Shown here piece by piece: positions 24,563 through 34,915 of a stretch of 64,000 bases of DNA. The stretch spans positions 248,001 to 312,000 of the forward strand of contig CALVIN010000001.1 of the NCBI GenBank assembly GCA_944330115.1, read 5' to 3'. Origin of the DNA: an uncultured Clostridia bacterium. GTDB lineage: Bacteria > Bacillota > Clostridia > Christensenellales > Borkfalkiaceae. Numbering within the stretch: the first letter of the stretch is position 1; every line of letters begins with the position of its first letter. A program made the translations under genes and the position numbers. The notes under the pieces were generated by a model, which had not been told where the DNA came from, made no database searches, and saw only the letters and a program-made list of their open reading frames with translations.

Positions 24563-25052
24563 GTTTATGAAGAGCGCCTTAAAGTGCGCAAAAAAGGCAT
24601 ATGAAGAGGGCGAGGTGCCCATAGGCGCGGTGGTGGTCTGCGACGGAAAGATAGTCGGGCGCGGGCACAACAGGCGCACCACGCGGCAGATAGCCACGGC
24701 GCACGCAGAGATCGAGGCCATCGAAAAGGCGTGCAAAAAGCTCAAGAGCTGGCGGCTGCCTGAGTGTGAGATATACGTCACCCTCGAGCCCTGCCCCATG
24801 TGCATGGGTGCCATTCTCAACGCCCGTATAAAGAGGGTGTATTTCGGCGCATACGAGGCAAAGGGGCGGTCGCTCACCGATATAATAGCAAATTCCGGCA
24901 TACTCAACCACAAGGCCGAAGTTGTGGGCGGAGTGATGGAAGAGGAGTGCGCCGCCATACTTTCGGGCTTCTTTGCAGAGATGCGCGGCCGCAACAAAAA
25001 GGAGAGCGGCGGTTTGCCACCCGTGCCGCCCGAAGATCAAAAGCAAGATTAA
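24552..25052 (+). CDS. tadA: tRNA-specific adenosine deaminase TadA
   Basis: 166 residues. Zinc site: HAE in TAHAEIEAIE (His ligand and catalytic Glu) and PCPMCMGAI (two Cys ligands); the N-terminus MKSALKCAKKAYEEGEVPIG is typical. It deaminates A34 to inosine in tRNA-Arg(ACG). Because this genome also has a tRNA-Pro(AGG), TadA may have a wider substrate range here (inference). The C-terminal tail of about 20 residues (NKKESGGLPPVPPEDQKQD) is low-complexity. Confidence 0.95.
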   Translation: MEIKFMKSALKCAKKAYEEGEVPIGAVVVCDGKIVGRGHNRRTTRQIATAHAEIEAIEKACKKLKSWRLPECEIYVTLEPCPMCMGAILNARIKRVYFGAYEAKGRSLTDIIANSGILNHKAEVVGGVMEEECAAILSGFFAEMRGRNKKESGGLPPVPPEDQKQD

Positions 25053-25191
25053 AGCGCAGCCTGCGGCAGAGTGAAATGCCTGCGGCTGTTAAGTTTTTGC
25101 AAGGTGTGTGCGCGGCGTTCAAATCGTGAGTTTTCGGGCGCTTTTGTAAAAATCCTGTAAAAAAATATTTTCCATATTCAGCCTTTTAAGG

Positions 25192-25220
25192 TTGACAATG
25201 CGTGTAGTTAAATATAAAAT
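25192..25220 (+). promoter_or_regulatory. Promoter of prs
   Basis: TTGACA (25192-25197), 17-bp spacer, TAAAAT (25215-25220). The transcript would have a leader of about 190 bases before prs with several short inverted repeats (TGCGGC/GCCGCA near 25241, GCCGC near 25290 and 25370). No known riboswitch is recognised in the 367-bp gap. Confidence 0.8.
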
Positions 25221-25419
25221 ATGTTATGCGCTTTGCAAGGGCTGCGGCGTATGCCGCAAGGGCATTTACCCTCGGTTCGTTCTGCCGCTTCAATGTTTGG
25301 CGGAGGGCGGCTTGCCCCTTATTTTGCGCGGTAAAAACTGAATACTCAAACAAAAATGAATGTTGCCGCGGCAAAGCGGCGCTTCAAATACAAAAGCATT
25401 TCGGAGGAATATCCCCACA

Positions 25420-26367
25420 ATGATCAATCACGGCAACGAGATCAAGATTTTTTCAGGCAACTCAAACAAGCCGCTTGCTCAGGCCATAGCGTCAAAGCTG
25501 AACACCTCTCTCGGCGATATGGAGGTAACGCACTTTTCCGACGGCGAGATATATGTCCGCTATGAAGAGACGGTCAGGGGCAAGGACGTTTTCCTCGTAC
25601 AGTCGACGAGCAACCCCGTAAACACCAACCTTATGGAACTGCTCATAATGATCGACGCGGCAAAGCGCGCAAGCGCAGGCAGGATCACCGCCGTAATTCC
25701 CTATTTCGGCTATGCCCGCCAGGACAGAAAGGCCCGCTCGCGCGAGCCCATCACGGCAAAGCTCGTTGCCAACCTCATAACATCTGCCGGTGCAGACAGG
25801 GTGCTCACCATGGACCTTCACTGCATGCAGATACAGGGCTTCTTCGATATTCCTCTCGATAATCTCATAGGCGGCCCCACGCTGTATAACTACTTCAAAC
25901 CCAAGGTAGACGATAACTTCGTGGTGGTCTCCCCCGATATAGGCTCCGTTTCGCGCGCAAGAAAGGTTGCCGCGCGCATGGACGCCAAGATGGCCATAAT
26001 CGATAAGCGCCGTCCCAAGGCAAACGTGATGGAGGTAATGAACATCATCGGTGACGTTGAGGGCAAGAACTGCCTCATGGTCGACGACATGATAGATACC
26101 GCCGGCACGATAGTGCAGGGCGCAAAGGCGCTCAAAGACGCCGGTGCAAAGGAGATATATGCCTGCTGCTCGCACGGCGTGCTCTCCGGCCCCGCTATCG
26201 AAAGGCTGGCAGCTTCCCCCATACAGGAGCTCGCCATACTCGATACCATAAACATTCCCCAGGAGAAGATGCTGCCCTCGTTCAGGATAATTTCCACGGC
26301 ATCCATCTTTGCCTCGGCTATCGAAAACGTATATCTTGACAAGCCCATGTCGAAGATATACGACTGA
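25420..26367 (+). CDS. prs: Ribose-phosphate pyrophosphokinase
   Basis: 315 residues from ATG 25420 ([20 protein letters not shown]), preceded by CGGAGGA. The flexible loop [17 protein letters not shown] and the PRPP-binding loop [15 protein letters not shown] are both complete. It makes PRPP from ribose 5-phosphate and ATP for purine, pyrimidine, His, Trp and NAD synthesis. Pth and mfd follow, a conserved order in Bacillota. Confidence 0.97.
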   Translation: MINHGNEIKIFSGNSNKPLAQAIASKLNTSLGDMEVTHFSDGEIYVRYEETVRGKDVFLVQSTSNPVNTNLMELLIMIDAAKRASAGRITAVIPYFGYARQDRKARSREPITAKLVANLITSAGADRVLTMDLHCMQIQGFFDIPLDNLIGGPTLYNYFKPKVDDNFVVVSPDIGSVSRARKVAARMDAKMAIIDKRRPKANVMEVMNIIGDVEGKNCLMVDDMIDTAGTIVQGAKALKDAGAKEIYACCSHGVLSGPAIERLAASPIQELAILDTINIPQEKMLPSFRIISTASIFASAIENVYLDKPMSKIYD

Positions 26368-26398
26368 TGTCTGCGTTTTTAAGGCAGGTAAACAAATG

Positions 26399-26424
26399 CG
26401 CCACAGTTTTTGCTGTGGCGTTTT
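26399..26424 (+). terminator. Terminator after prs
   Basis: CGCCACAG, TTTTTG loop, CTGTGGCG, TTTT. Confidence 0.85.
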
Positions 26425-26483
26425 AAATAGAGGCGCGGAAAAACTTTTTCCCGCGTTTTAATTTCGCAAGGCCGGTATATATA

Positions 26484-27047
26484 ATGTATATAATAGTAGG
26501 GCTCGGCAATCCCGAAGAAAAGTATGCCAAGACCTTTCACAACATGGGCTTCAACGCCGCGGCAGACGCTGCCGCACTCCTTAACGTAAAGTTCAAAAAA
26601 AAGGAGTGCTCCTCTTATGTGGCCGAGGCCTACATAAAGGGGCAAAAGGTGATAATCGCCCGCCCGCTCACCTATATGAATTTGAGCGGCGTGGCGGTAA
26701 AGCAGCTGCTCGCAAAATACGGCGCCACTCCTGCAGAGCTCGTCGTGCTCTATGACGACTACGATATCCCCAAGGGCAAGATACGCATACGCCCCTCGGG
26801 CAGCGCGGGCACGCACAACGGCATGCGCTCCGTTATATCGGAGATAGGCACCCAGGATTTTGCGCGCATAAGGATAGGCATAAGGGATCCCGAGGTAAAC
26901 ATTCCTATAATAAACTACGTTCTTTCGGAAGTGCGTAAGGACGACTATGAGCTGTTCATAGCGGCCTGCGGCAGAGCGGCCGAAGCTGCCGTGGCGCTTG
27001 CCGGCGGCCAGCCCGTAGACGAAGTGATGACAAAGTTCAACGGCTGA
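26484..27047 (+). CDS. pth: Peptidyl-tRNA hydrolase
   Basis: 187 residues. MYIIVGLGNPEEKYAKTFHN contains the family start and the catalytic His; PLTYMNLSG and GSAGTHNGMRSVISEIGTQ are the conserved substrate-binding stretches. It releases tRNA from prematurely dropped peptidyl-tRNA. The start is fixed by homology; a TATAAT overlaps the start codon, so that element cannot be the functional -10 and the gene is probably read from upstream. Confidence 0.95.
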   Translation: MYIIVGLGNPEEKYAKTFHNMGFNAAADAAALLNVKFKKKECSSYVAEAYIKGQKVIIARPLTYMNLSGVAVKQLLAKYGATPAELVVLYDDYDIPKGKIRIRPSGSAGTHNGMRSVISEIGTQDFARIRIGIRDPEVNIPIINYVLSEVRKDDYELFIAACGRAAEAAVALAGGQPVDEVMTKFNG

Positions 27048-27159
27048 TGTATTGTGCGGCTTTTACGCGGCGCATGGCTGCGGTGCGGCATTGCCGCGCA
27101 AAACTTTCATCGGCTATATATAATTTTCGGGCGCGCCTGCGCCCGCAGGGTAGCTTCAT

Positions 27160-30100
27160 TTGCAGAAGGACTTTTTCACTTACGAAAATTTAGGAGGGGA
27201 GTACGACTCTCTTGAACAGGATATCCGCCTCGGCGTGCCGACGGCGGTTTTCGGCGTTTCCGAACCTCACAAATATCTCACGGCGGCGCTCTGCAAAAGC
27301 AGCATGCTGTATATCACCGCCGACGCCATATCGGCGCGCAAGGCGGCCGAGGCGCTCGCCTGCCTTACGGGCAGGGAGGTGGTGCTGCTGCCCGCAAAGG
27401 ACGACGTGCTGCTGTATAAAGAGGCCGTCTCGCGCGAGGCGCTGTATGTCCGCATTGCGGCGGCGGAAAGGATATATTCGGGCGTTTGCATAGTAGTATG
27501 CGACGCAGAATCGGCCATGCAGCTCTTCCCCGCCGAGGTAAAGAGCATCACCTTAGAGACGGGCGGCGACTTCGATTTTGTGTCTCTCCCGTTCGCGCTC
27601 GTTTCCATGGGTTACACCCGCGAATACGAGGTGGAGGCAAAGGGCAGCTTTGCCGTGCGCGGCGACATACTCGATATCTTCCCCATAAATTGCGAAAACC
27701 CCGTGCGCGTGGACTTCTTCGGCGATACGGTGGAGAGGATACGCCCCTACGACGCCGTCTCGGGCGAGAGGCTGAGCGAAGTTAAAAGCGTAAAGATAGC
27801 TTGCGCCGCCGAGGCGCTCATACCGCAGAGCGATATCCCCGAAATCAAGAGGGAACTTTCGGCGGGACTCAAAACTTTTGCCGATGTAAAGGCCTTCGGC
27901 AGGGCGCGCGCCATTGCCGACGACATAACCGCAAAACTCGAGAGCGGCGCACCCTTTGCGGGTGCCTCCTATCTCATGCCGCTGCTTTCAAACGTCACTA
28001 CGCTGTTCGACGCACTCCCGCGCGACACCGTCGTCTACCTCGACGAGTGCAAACTGATAAACGACAGGGTGGAGGGCATCTGTTCGGAGCACGAAAACCG
28101 CTTCAAGGAATTAAAAGCGGGCGGCGAGGTGTTCGATTTTTCGCGCTATCAGCTCATCCCCAAGGATAAATTTTATTCCGAGCTCACGTCGTTTGCCGGC
28201 GTTTCGCTTCAGACATTCTTCGGCAGCACATTCTTTTTCCACCCGCTCAAAACATATACGCTGCGTTCGACGCCCGCGCCCTCATATTTAAATTCGCTTG
28301 CCGACCTCATGACCGACCTTCGCAACTGGATGAAGGGCGGCTACCGCGTGCTGGCTTTTACGGGTTCTGTCTCGCGCACCGAAAAGCTCACTTCGGCTCT
28401 CGCAGATGAGGGCCTGCCCGTCTCTCCCGTGCCCTATTCGCTGGGTGCGCTGCGCGGCATAGCCGTATGTTCTGAGGAGCTTACTCACGGCCTCGTTTTG
28501 CACGAGAGCAAGCTGGTAATTCTCGGCAGCGGCGATCTGTATACAAAGTCGTCGGCGCCCAAGCGCATACGCCGCAGGCGGGGCGACATGTTCACCGCGC
28601 CCGAGATAGGCCAATACGCCGTGCACGAAAAGCACGGCATAGGCAGAATAACGGGCACGCAGAAGATAGAGACGACCGACGGCATAAAGGAGTATATTTC
28701 CATAGAATATAAGGGCGGCGACATGCTGTATGTTCCCGTCGAGCAGATGGATATACTCTCAAAGTACATCGGCCAGGATAATCCCGCCCTCTCAAAGATA
28801 GGCGGCGCCGAGTTCGAGCGCATAAAGGAGCGCGTGCGCCAGTCGATAAAGAAGATGGCGTTCGACTTGAAGGAGCTGTATGCCGAGCGCAGCCGCAAAA
28901 AGGGCTACCGCTTCCCCGAAAACGCCGTGATGATGCAGGAGTTCGAGGACGCCTTTGAATATGAGGAGACGCCCGACCAGCTCAGCTCGATAGCCGAGAT
29001 AAAGGCCGATATGTGCTCCGACAAGGTGATGGATCGCCTGCTCTGCGGCGACGTAGGCTACGGCAAGACGGAGGTGGCGCTGCGCGCCGCATATTTGTGC
29101 GTGCTCGGAGGCAAACAGGCGGCTCTCATGTGCCCGAGCACCATTCTTTCTGAACAGCACTACAACACCGCCTGCGCCCGCTTTGAAGAGTTCGGCGTGC
29201 GCGTCGAAAAGCTCAACCGCTTCAAGACGCCCAAGGAGCAGCAGAACATTTTAAAGAGGCTGGCAAACGGCGAGATCGACTTCATTATAGGCACTCACAG
29301 ACTGCTCTCAGACGACGTAAAGTTTTACGACCTGGGCCTTTTGGTGCTCGACGAGGAGCAGCGCTTCGGCGTGGAGCACAAGGAGAAGATAAAGCACATA
29401 AAGAACGATATCGACTGCCTTACGATGACGGCTACGCCCATTCCGCGCACGCTGCACATGTCGCTCTCGGGCATAAGGGATATAAGCACGATAAACACCC
29501 CGCCCCAAAAGCGCATGCCCGTGCAGACCTACGTCGTCGAGGAGACTGAAACGCTCATCCGCGACGCCTGCATAAGGGAGCTTTCGCGCGGGGGGCAGGT
29601 ATTCATCTTATATAACAGGGTAGAGACCATATCCACGTTCGCCGGCAAGATAGCCGAGATAGTGCCCGAGGGCAAGGTGTGCTACGCCCACGGCAGAATG
29701 GATAAGGACCTTTTGGAGGGCAACATGATGGCCTTCTATAAGGGTGAAAAAAATATACTCGTCACCACTACCATAATAGAGAACGGCATCGACCTCCCCA
29801 ATGCCAACACCATAATAGTGATAGACGCCGACAGGCTGGGCATATCGCAGCTCTATCAGCTGAGGGGAAGGGTGGGCAGGAGCAGCCGCCTCGCGCAGGC
29901 GTACTTTACCTTCAAGCCCGAAAAGGTGATGACTTCCGACGCCGCCGCGCGTTTAAAGGCGATAATGCAGTTCACCGAGCTCGGCTCGGGCTTTAAGATA
30001 GCCATGCGCGACCTCGAAATAAGGGGCGCGGGCAACGTGCTCGGCGCCGAGCAGCACGGCCATATGGATAAGGTGGGCTATGAGCTGTACTCCAAGATGT

Positions 30101-30576
30101 TAAAGGAGGAGATCTCGGGCGAGAGCGCGTCAGTCGCCGAGCTTGACATCAAGACCACCGCATACATTCCCGAGAGCTACATAGAGTCGCCCGCGGGCCG
30201 TATGGACTGCTACAAGCAGATAGCCGAAATAAGGACGGTGGAGGACTATAAGAGGGTAACTCTCTCCATAGAGGACAACTACGGCGAACTGCCCGAGGAG
30301 GTGCTCAACCTTCTGATAATCGCCGTATTGAAGGCGTACGCCTCAAAGTTTGCCGTAAGCAAGATAGGCGTGAGCGCAAAAGAGGCGTACCTCGAGTTTG
30401 CCTCGCTCTCCGCCCTCGGCGACAAAAAGATAAGCGCCGCCATGGACAGATATGCCGACGAAATACAGGTATCGATGACCGATTCGCCCAGAATAAATTT
30501 CAGGCTGCATAAAAAACCCGCCCGTACTATGAAACATATGACAAATTTTTTAAAATTTGCGGCAAGTTTCACTTAA
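27160..30576 (+). CDS. mfd: Transcription-repair coupling factor Mfd
   Basis: 1138 residues from TTG 27160; no ATG occurs within the next 46 codons, so a TTG start is likely. Order: UvrB-homology N-terminal modules (1-350), a CarD-like RNA-polymerase-interacting domain (about 485-570, IGQYAVHEKHGIGRITG), the SF2 helicase with Walker A GDVGYGKTE (about 630) and DEEQRFG (about 731), the RecG-like second lobe (QLYQLRGRVGRSSR), and the C-terminal TRCF domain. It removes RNA polymerase stalled at DNA lesions and recruits UvrA. UvrB and UvrA are encoded 12 kb downstream. Confidence 0.97.
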   Translation: MQKDFFTYENLGGEYDSLEQDIRLGVPTAVFGVSEPHKYLTAALCKSSMLYITADAISARKAAEALACLTGREVVLLPAKDDVLLYKEAVSREALYVRIAAAERIYSGVCIVVCDAESAMQLFPAEVKSITLETGGDFDFVSLPFALVSMGYTREYEVEAKGSFAVRGDILDIFPINCENPVRVDFFGDTVERIRPYDAVSGERLSEVKSVKIACAAEALIPQSDIPEIKRELSAGLKTFADVKAFGRARAIADDITAKLESGAPFAGASYLMPLLSNVTTLFDALPRDTVVYLDECKLINDRVEGICSEHENRFKELKAGGEVFDFSRYQLIPKDKFYSELTSFAGVSLQTFFGSTFFFHPLKTYTLRSTPAPSYLNSLADLMTDLRNWMKGGYRVLAFTGSVSRTEKLTSALADEGLPVSPVPYSLGALRGIAVCSEELTHGLVLHESKLVILGSGDLYTKSSAPKRIRRRRGDMFTAPEIGQYAVHEKHGIGRITGTQKIETTDGIKEYISIEYKGGDMLYVPVEQMDILSKYIGQDNPALSKIGGAEFERIKERVRQSIKKMAFDLKELYAERSRKKGYRFPENAVMMQEFEDAFEYEETPDQLSSIAEIKADMCSDKVMDRLLCGDVGYGKTEVALRAAYLCVLGGKQAALMCPSTILSEQHYNTACARFEEFGVRVEKLNRFKTPKEQQNILKRLANGEIDFIIGTHRLLSDDVKFYDLGLLVLDEEQRFGVEHKEKIKHIKNDIDCLTMTATPIPRTLHMSLSGIRDISTINTPPQKRMPVQTYVVEETETLIRDACIRELSRGGQVFILYNRVETISTFAGKIAEIVPEGKVCYAHGRMDKDLLEGNMMAFYKGEKNILVTTTIIENGIDLPNANTIIVIDADRLGISQLYQLRGRVGRSSRLAQAYFTFKPEKVMTSDAAARLKAIMQFTELGSGFKIAMRDLEIRGAGNVLGAEQHGHMDKVGYELYSKMLKEEISGESASVAELDIKTTAYIPESYIESPAGRMDCYKQIAEIRTVEDYKRVTLSIEDNYGELPEEVLNLLIIAVLKAYASKFAVSKIGVSAKEAYLEFASLSALGDKKISAAMDRYADEIQVSMTDSPRINFRLHKKPARTMKHMTNFLKFAASFT

Positions 30577-30689
30577 ATTTTAGGAAAATGATTTGCTATA
30601 CCGCCCAAATTATTATATAATGGTAAATGTGTTTGTGCGTGCATTGCGCGCAAGTTATATAACGCAGGATACTTTGCGGAGAAACTTTA

Positions 30690-32903
30690 ATGAAAAAGAG
30701 AACTAAAATCTTATCTTTGGTAACGGCCGGAGCAATAGTTTGCTCGGTTTCGCTCGCAGGATGCTCACTCGTGTCTGCAAAGGCGCAGGCAGATATGGAG
30801 CAGGTGATCGCCGAGGTCAATATCGGCGAATCTGAAAACTTAAGTTCCGATCTCGCCGCCTATACCGGCGCGTTGGGTTCGGGCTCCTCCATATTAAAGC
30901 GCGAACTCGTGGCCTACTTCATCAACTCAGGTTCATCGCTCGTTCAGTCGGGCAGCACATACGGCGAGGCGTTCGCAACGCTTGCCGAAACGCTTGTAAA
31001 TAACGAGGTGCTCGTTCAGTATGCCACCATCGCCACGTTAAAGGCAATGGCGGAGGACAGCAGCTTTACCGCATTTTCCGACGCGGCGGGAGCCGTAGCC
31101 TGGTTCAACGGTTTTGAGAGCGAGGCCGAACAGTATGAGGCCCTCCTTGAATATCAGGCGACCGTCGACGAGTATGAGGGCGACGACAATGTAGACTATG
31201 TGATGCTTTCGCAGTACGCGCTCATGTCTTCGCTCAACTCCAGCATCGACAGCTATGAAGAGGAGAACCTCGAATCGGAGCACGATCACAGCTCGTCTTC
31301 GGCGACCGTACCCACCGGCGTTGATACCGAGGTAGACAACTACTATCCCGTAGACAGCGAGGACAACCTCGACTACGGCGTATACACCGGCTATAGCGGC
31401 TATCTTCTCTCCGACAGCGGAATATATGCAGAGGACGCCATCGACGGCACCACGATGTGGTCGCGCAGGCAGGCATACAATTCGTTTATTCAGGTGCTCG
31501 ACGCCAACTACCTCATCACCGATAACGACGACGTCAGCGATATCTGGAGCCTCGACTATGTCCGCAATGACTATGTGAACCTTCTCCGCCAGCAGATGCT
31601 TTCCAACTATTACGATCTGTATGTATCCGACCTTGAGGAGAGCATAGAGGCAAACAGCTTCGAATATGTGAGCAACAGATATAACGAGCTCGTAGCTCAG
31701 CAGAAGGCCAATTACGATTCTTCGACTACCAACCTCGAAACTTCGATGAGCAGCCTTTCGGATACGTCCTTTATACTGTATGCTCCCGATACCGACAACG
31801 GCAATAAGTTCGGCTATGTATACAACATTCTGCTCCCGTTCAGCTCGCAGCAGCAGGTGCAGCTTGACGGGCTCACGTCAAACCTCTCCAACGACGTTAT
31901 AACGCAGGATCAGTATTATCAGTACCGCAATGATATTCTCGGCGCGATAACTACCACCGACCAGCGCTCGAGCTGGTTCAACGGCGGCGAAGATTACAGC
32001 TTCGACGCATCCGACAGCGGCCTCAGCTACTACAACGGCGGCGACAGCTCGCGCAACATTCTCTTCTTTGAAAACAACCTCACAAATCCTGAAAGATACC
32101 AGACGCTTGAAAAGTATTACGGGATGTATACCTACAACGGCACGGCTATTAAAAATGCCGACGACAGCTACACGCTCATTCCCAACAAGCTGAATATCGA
32201 CGATATGCTCGGCGAACTTAAAGGATATCTTGAGTTCGGGCTCGGCAGCGGCGTTGTAGATTACGGCTACTGGTCGGAGGACGGCAATTTCTCCTCTGCC
32301 GACGGCACCGCTTACTACGGCAACACCTCTTTCGAGGACGAAAATAAAGAGATAGATTATTCCAAGTTCATGTATGCATACGGCAAGGTCAATCTCGGCG
32401 AGTTCGTTGCTTCCGACCTTATGAACGAGAGTTCCGATTACTACAAGGCGATGAGCATGGTAAACGAACTTCAGTACGCATACACCACCGATACAGGCAT
32501 CCTTTCAAGATACGTGGGCTATAATATAGGCGCATACACCACGAGCTACATCAAGGAATTTGAGTATGCCGCACAGTACGCCATACGCGAAGGCGGCGTG
32601 GGTGCGTTTGCGGTCTGCGCAGGCGACTACGGCTGGCACCTCATCTATGTTACCTATGTGCTCGATCCCGGCACTGACGGCGAGATATATAACGTAGACT
32701 GGACGAGAATAGGCACCGAGGGCACGTTTGAGTATAACTTCTATGATATGCTCAAGAGCTCCGACCTTGAGAACGCCTCCACAAGGCATCAGGGCGATAT
32801 CCTTCAGGAGCTCTATAACCTCGACTCTTCGGTAGTCGTATATGAAGACAGGTACAGCGATCTGACCAGCCTTACGACGACTTCAAGCTCCACCACCGCA
32901 TAA
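30690..32903 (+). CDS. Large SurA/PrsA-like foldase lipoprotein (putative)
   Basis: 737 residues. The signal peptide ends in a lipobox, SLAGC, with lipidated Cys25. After it, VNIGESENLSSDLAAYTGAL and an alpha-helical ETLVNNEVLVQYATI stretch resemble the N-terminal chaperone segment of PrsA/SurA foldases, and FAVCAGDYGWHLIYVTYVLD near residue 660 looks like the end of a parvulin PpiC domain (G-W-H-I). The middle is long, acidic and rich in S, D, Y and N, and the total is more than twice the usual PrsA length. A foldase gene behind mfd is common in clostridia, supporting the call. It would help fold secreted proteins outside the membrane. Good ribosome site; terminator at 32935. Confidence 0.6.
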   Translation: MKKRTKILSLVTAGAIVCSVSLAGCSLVSAKAQADMEQVIAEVNIGESENLSSDLAAYTGALGSGSSILKRELVAYFINSGSSLVQSGSTYGEAFATLAETLVNNEVLVQYATIATLKAMAEDSSFTAFSDAAGAVAWFNGFESEAEQYEALLEYQATVDEYEGDDNVDYVMLSQYALMSSLNSSIDSYEEENLESEHDHSSSSATVPTGVDTEVDNYYPVDSEDNLDYGVYTGYSGYLLSDSGIYAEDAIDGTTMWSRRQAYNSFIQVLDANYLITDNDDVSDIWSLDYVRNDYVNLLRQQMLSNYYDLYVSDLEESIEANSFEYVSNRYNELVAQQKANYDSSTTNLETSMSSLSDTSFILYAPDTDNGNKFGYVYNILLPFSSQQQVQLDGLTSNLSNDVITQDQYYQYRNDILGAITTTDQRSSWFNGGEDYSFDASDSGLSYYNGGDSSRNILFFENNLTNPERYQTLEKYYGMYTYNGTAIKNADDSYTLIPNKLNIDDMLGELKGYLEFGLGSGVVDYGYWSEDGNFSSADGTAYYGNTSFEDENKEIDYSKFMYAYGKVNLGEFVASDLMNESSDYYKAMSMVNELQYAYTTDTGILSRYVGYNIGAYTTSYIKEFEYAAQYAIREGGVGAFAVCAGDYGWHLIYVTYVLDPGTDGEIYNVDWTRIGTEGTFEYNFYDMLKSSDLENASTRHQGDILQELYNLDSSVVVYEDRYSDLTSLTTTSSSTTA

Positions 32904-32934
32904 AAGCGGCAGTCGGCACAAAATTAAATCGAAC

Positions 32935-32964
32935 GGCCCGTGCAAGCAATGCACGGGCCTTTTT
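32935..32964 (+). terminator. Terminator after the foldase lipoprotein gene
   Basis: GGCCCGTGC, loop AAGCAAT, GCACGGGCC, TTTTT. Confidence 0.92.
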
Positions 32965-33083
32965 CTGTATTCAATAATATGCAGAATGTATGTTGCCGCA
33001 TTTTGAGTTGCGGAGTGCTGCCGCAGAATATAGCCAAATTTTTTGGCATATAATAATAAAAATTTTGTGTGCGGGGCGGGCTT

Positions 33084-33887
33084 ATGACGGTTTTTCAGGC
33101 GCTTATCTTGGGAATTTTGCAGGGGCTTACCGAGTTTTTACCTATATCCTCGAGCGGGCACCTCGTGCTTGCGCAGCGGCTGATGAACGTCAACCTCGGC
33201 GGCGCCGATATGCTGTTCGATCTCACGCTTCACCTCGGCACGCTGATAGCCGTGTGCGCCGTGTTCCGCAGGCAGATAGCCGCTCTCTTCAAGCGCCCAT
33301 TTAAAATGCTCGGCCTGCTCGTTCTGGCAACCATACCCGCCGCGCTTGCTGGCTTGCTTCTCGGCGACGTGGTGGAGAGGGTGTTTTTCGGCGGGGGATA
33401 TCTTGCCGCGGGTTTTGCCGTATCGGCCGTGTTGCTTACCTCCGCGCAGATACGCATAAAAAAGGTGAAGGGGCTGCCACTGAAATTCAGGTGCGCCGCC
33501 GCAATGGGCATAGCGCAGGCCGTCGCCGTCATACCAGGGATATCGCGCAGCGGGGCAACGGTGGCCGCAGGCATTATTGCAGGAGGAAACAGGGAGGAGG
33601 TGGCAAACTTTTCCTTTCTCTTGAGTATCCCCATAATACTCGGCGGCTTTGTCGTAACGCTTGCAAAGGGCGCCTTTGACGGAAGCTTAAATTCGGCTTT
33701 GTCTGCCGCAGGGGCAAATATCGGGGAGTGCGCGGCGGTGGGGGTGGCAGCCTCTGCGCTTTCGGGGCTGTTTGCCATAAAGGTAATGTTAGGCTGCATA
33801 ACTTCGGGCAGATACACGCCCTTTATCATATATCTCTGCTTGCTTGCGGCGGCGTGTGCGGCGCTTGCCTTTTGCGGTATTCTGTAA
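33084..33887 (+). CDS. uppP: Undecaprenyl-diphosphatase
   Basis: 267 residues from ATG 33084 (MTVFQALILGILQGLTEFLP). Both BacA signatures are visible: EFLPISSSGHLVL and PGISRSGATVAAG, each with catalytic residues. About eight membrane helices. It dephosphorylates undecaprenyl diphosphate to recycle the lipid carrier for peptidoglycan and other wall polymers and confers basal bacitracin tolerance. Single gene; a dispersed repeat copy follows. Confidence 0.95.
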   Translation: MTVFQALILGILQGLTEFLPISSSGHLVLAQRLMNVNLGGADMLFDLTLHLGTLIAVCAVFRRQIAALFKRPFKMLGLLVLATIPAALAGLLLGDVVERVFFGGGYLAAGFAVSAVLLTSAQIRIKKVKGLPLKFRCAAAMGIAQAVAVIPGISRSGATVAAGIIAGGNREEVANFSFLLSIPIILGGFVVTLAKGAFDGSLNSALSAAGANIGECAAVGVAASALSGLFAIKVMLGCITSGRYTPFIIYLCLLAAACAALAFCGIL

Positions 33888-33965
33888 GTTCCGCATTGCG
33901 TGCGATGCGCATAACGGTCTGAAATAAAATGTACCATGTATCAAAATTGCAATATTGTGCCGAAA

Positions 33966-33993
33966 TGCGAAGTACTATGTCACGCATAATGCG
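33966..33993 (+). repeat. Dispersed AGTACT-type repeat, copy 4 (inverted core)
   Basis: TGCGAAGTACTATG then TCACGCATAATGCG. Like copy 1 it carries the TCACG core. Confidence 0.7.
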
Positions 33994-34021
33994 GCGCAAA
34001 TTGCGGCTATTTGCCATATTT

Positions 34022-34052
34022 GCGGAGTGAACGCCGTTCACCCCGCTTTTTT
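34022..34052 (+). terminator. Terminator behind uppP
   Basis: GCGGAGTGAAC with complementary GTTCACCCCGC and T6. Confidence 0.8.
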
Positions 34053-34138
34053 GCTTCAAACTGTTGCCTTTTGCCGCGTTTTTATTTACAATGGAAGCAG
34101 AAATACCCGCGGCAAACGCGGATACAACGGAGTTTTTT

Positions 34139-34911
<773 letters not shown>

Positions 34912-34915
<4 letters not shown>

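Noticed and set aside
33966-33993. Chromosomal dif site
   Set aside because: The length and a CGCATAAT stretch are reminiscent, but nine copies in 64 kb and no matching second arm make a dif assignment untenable.
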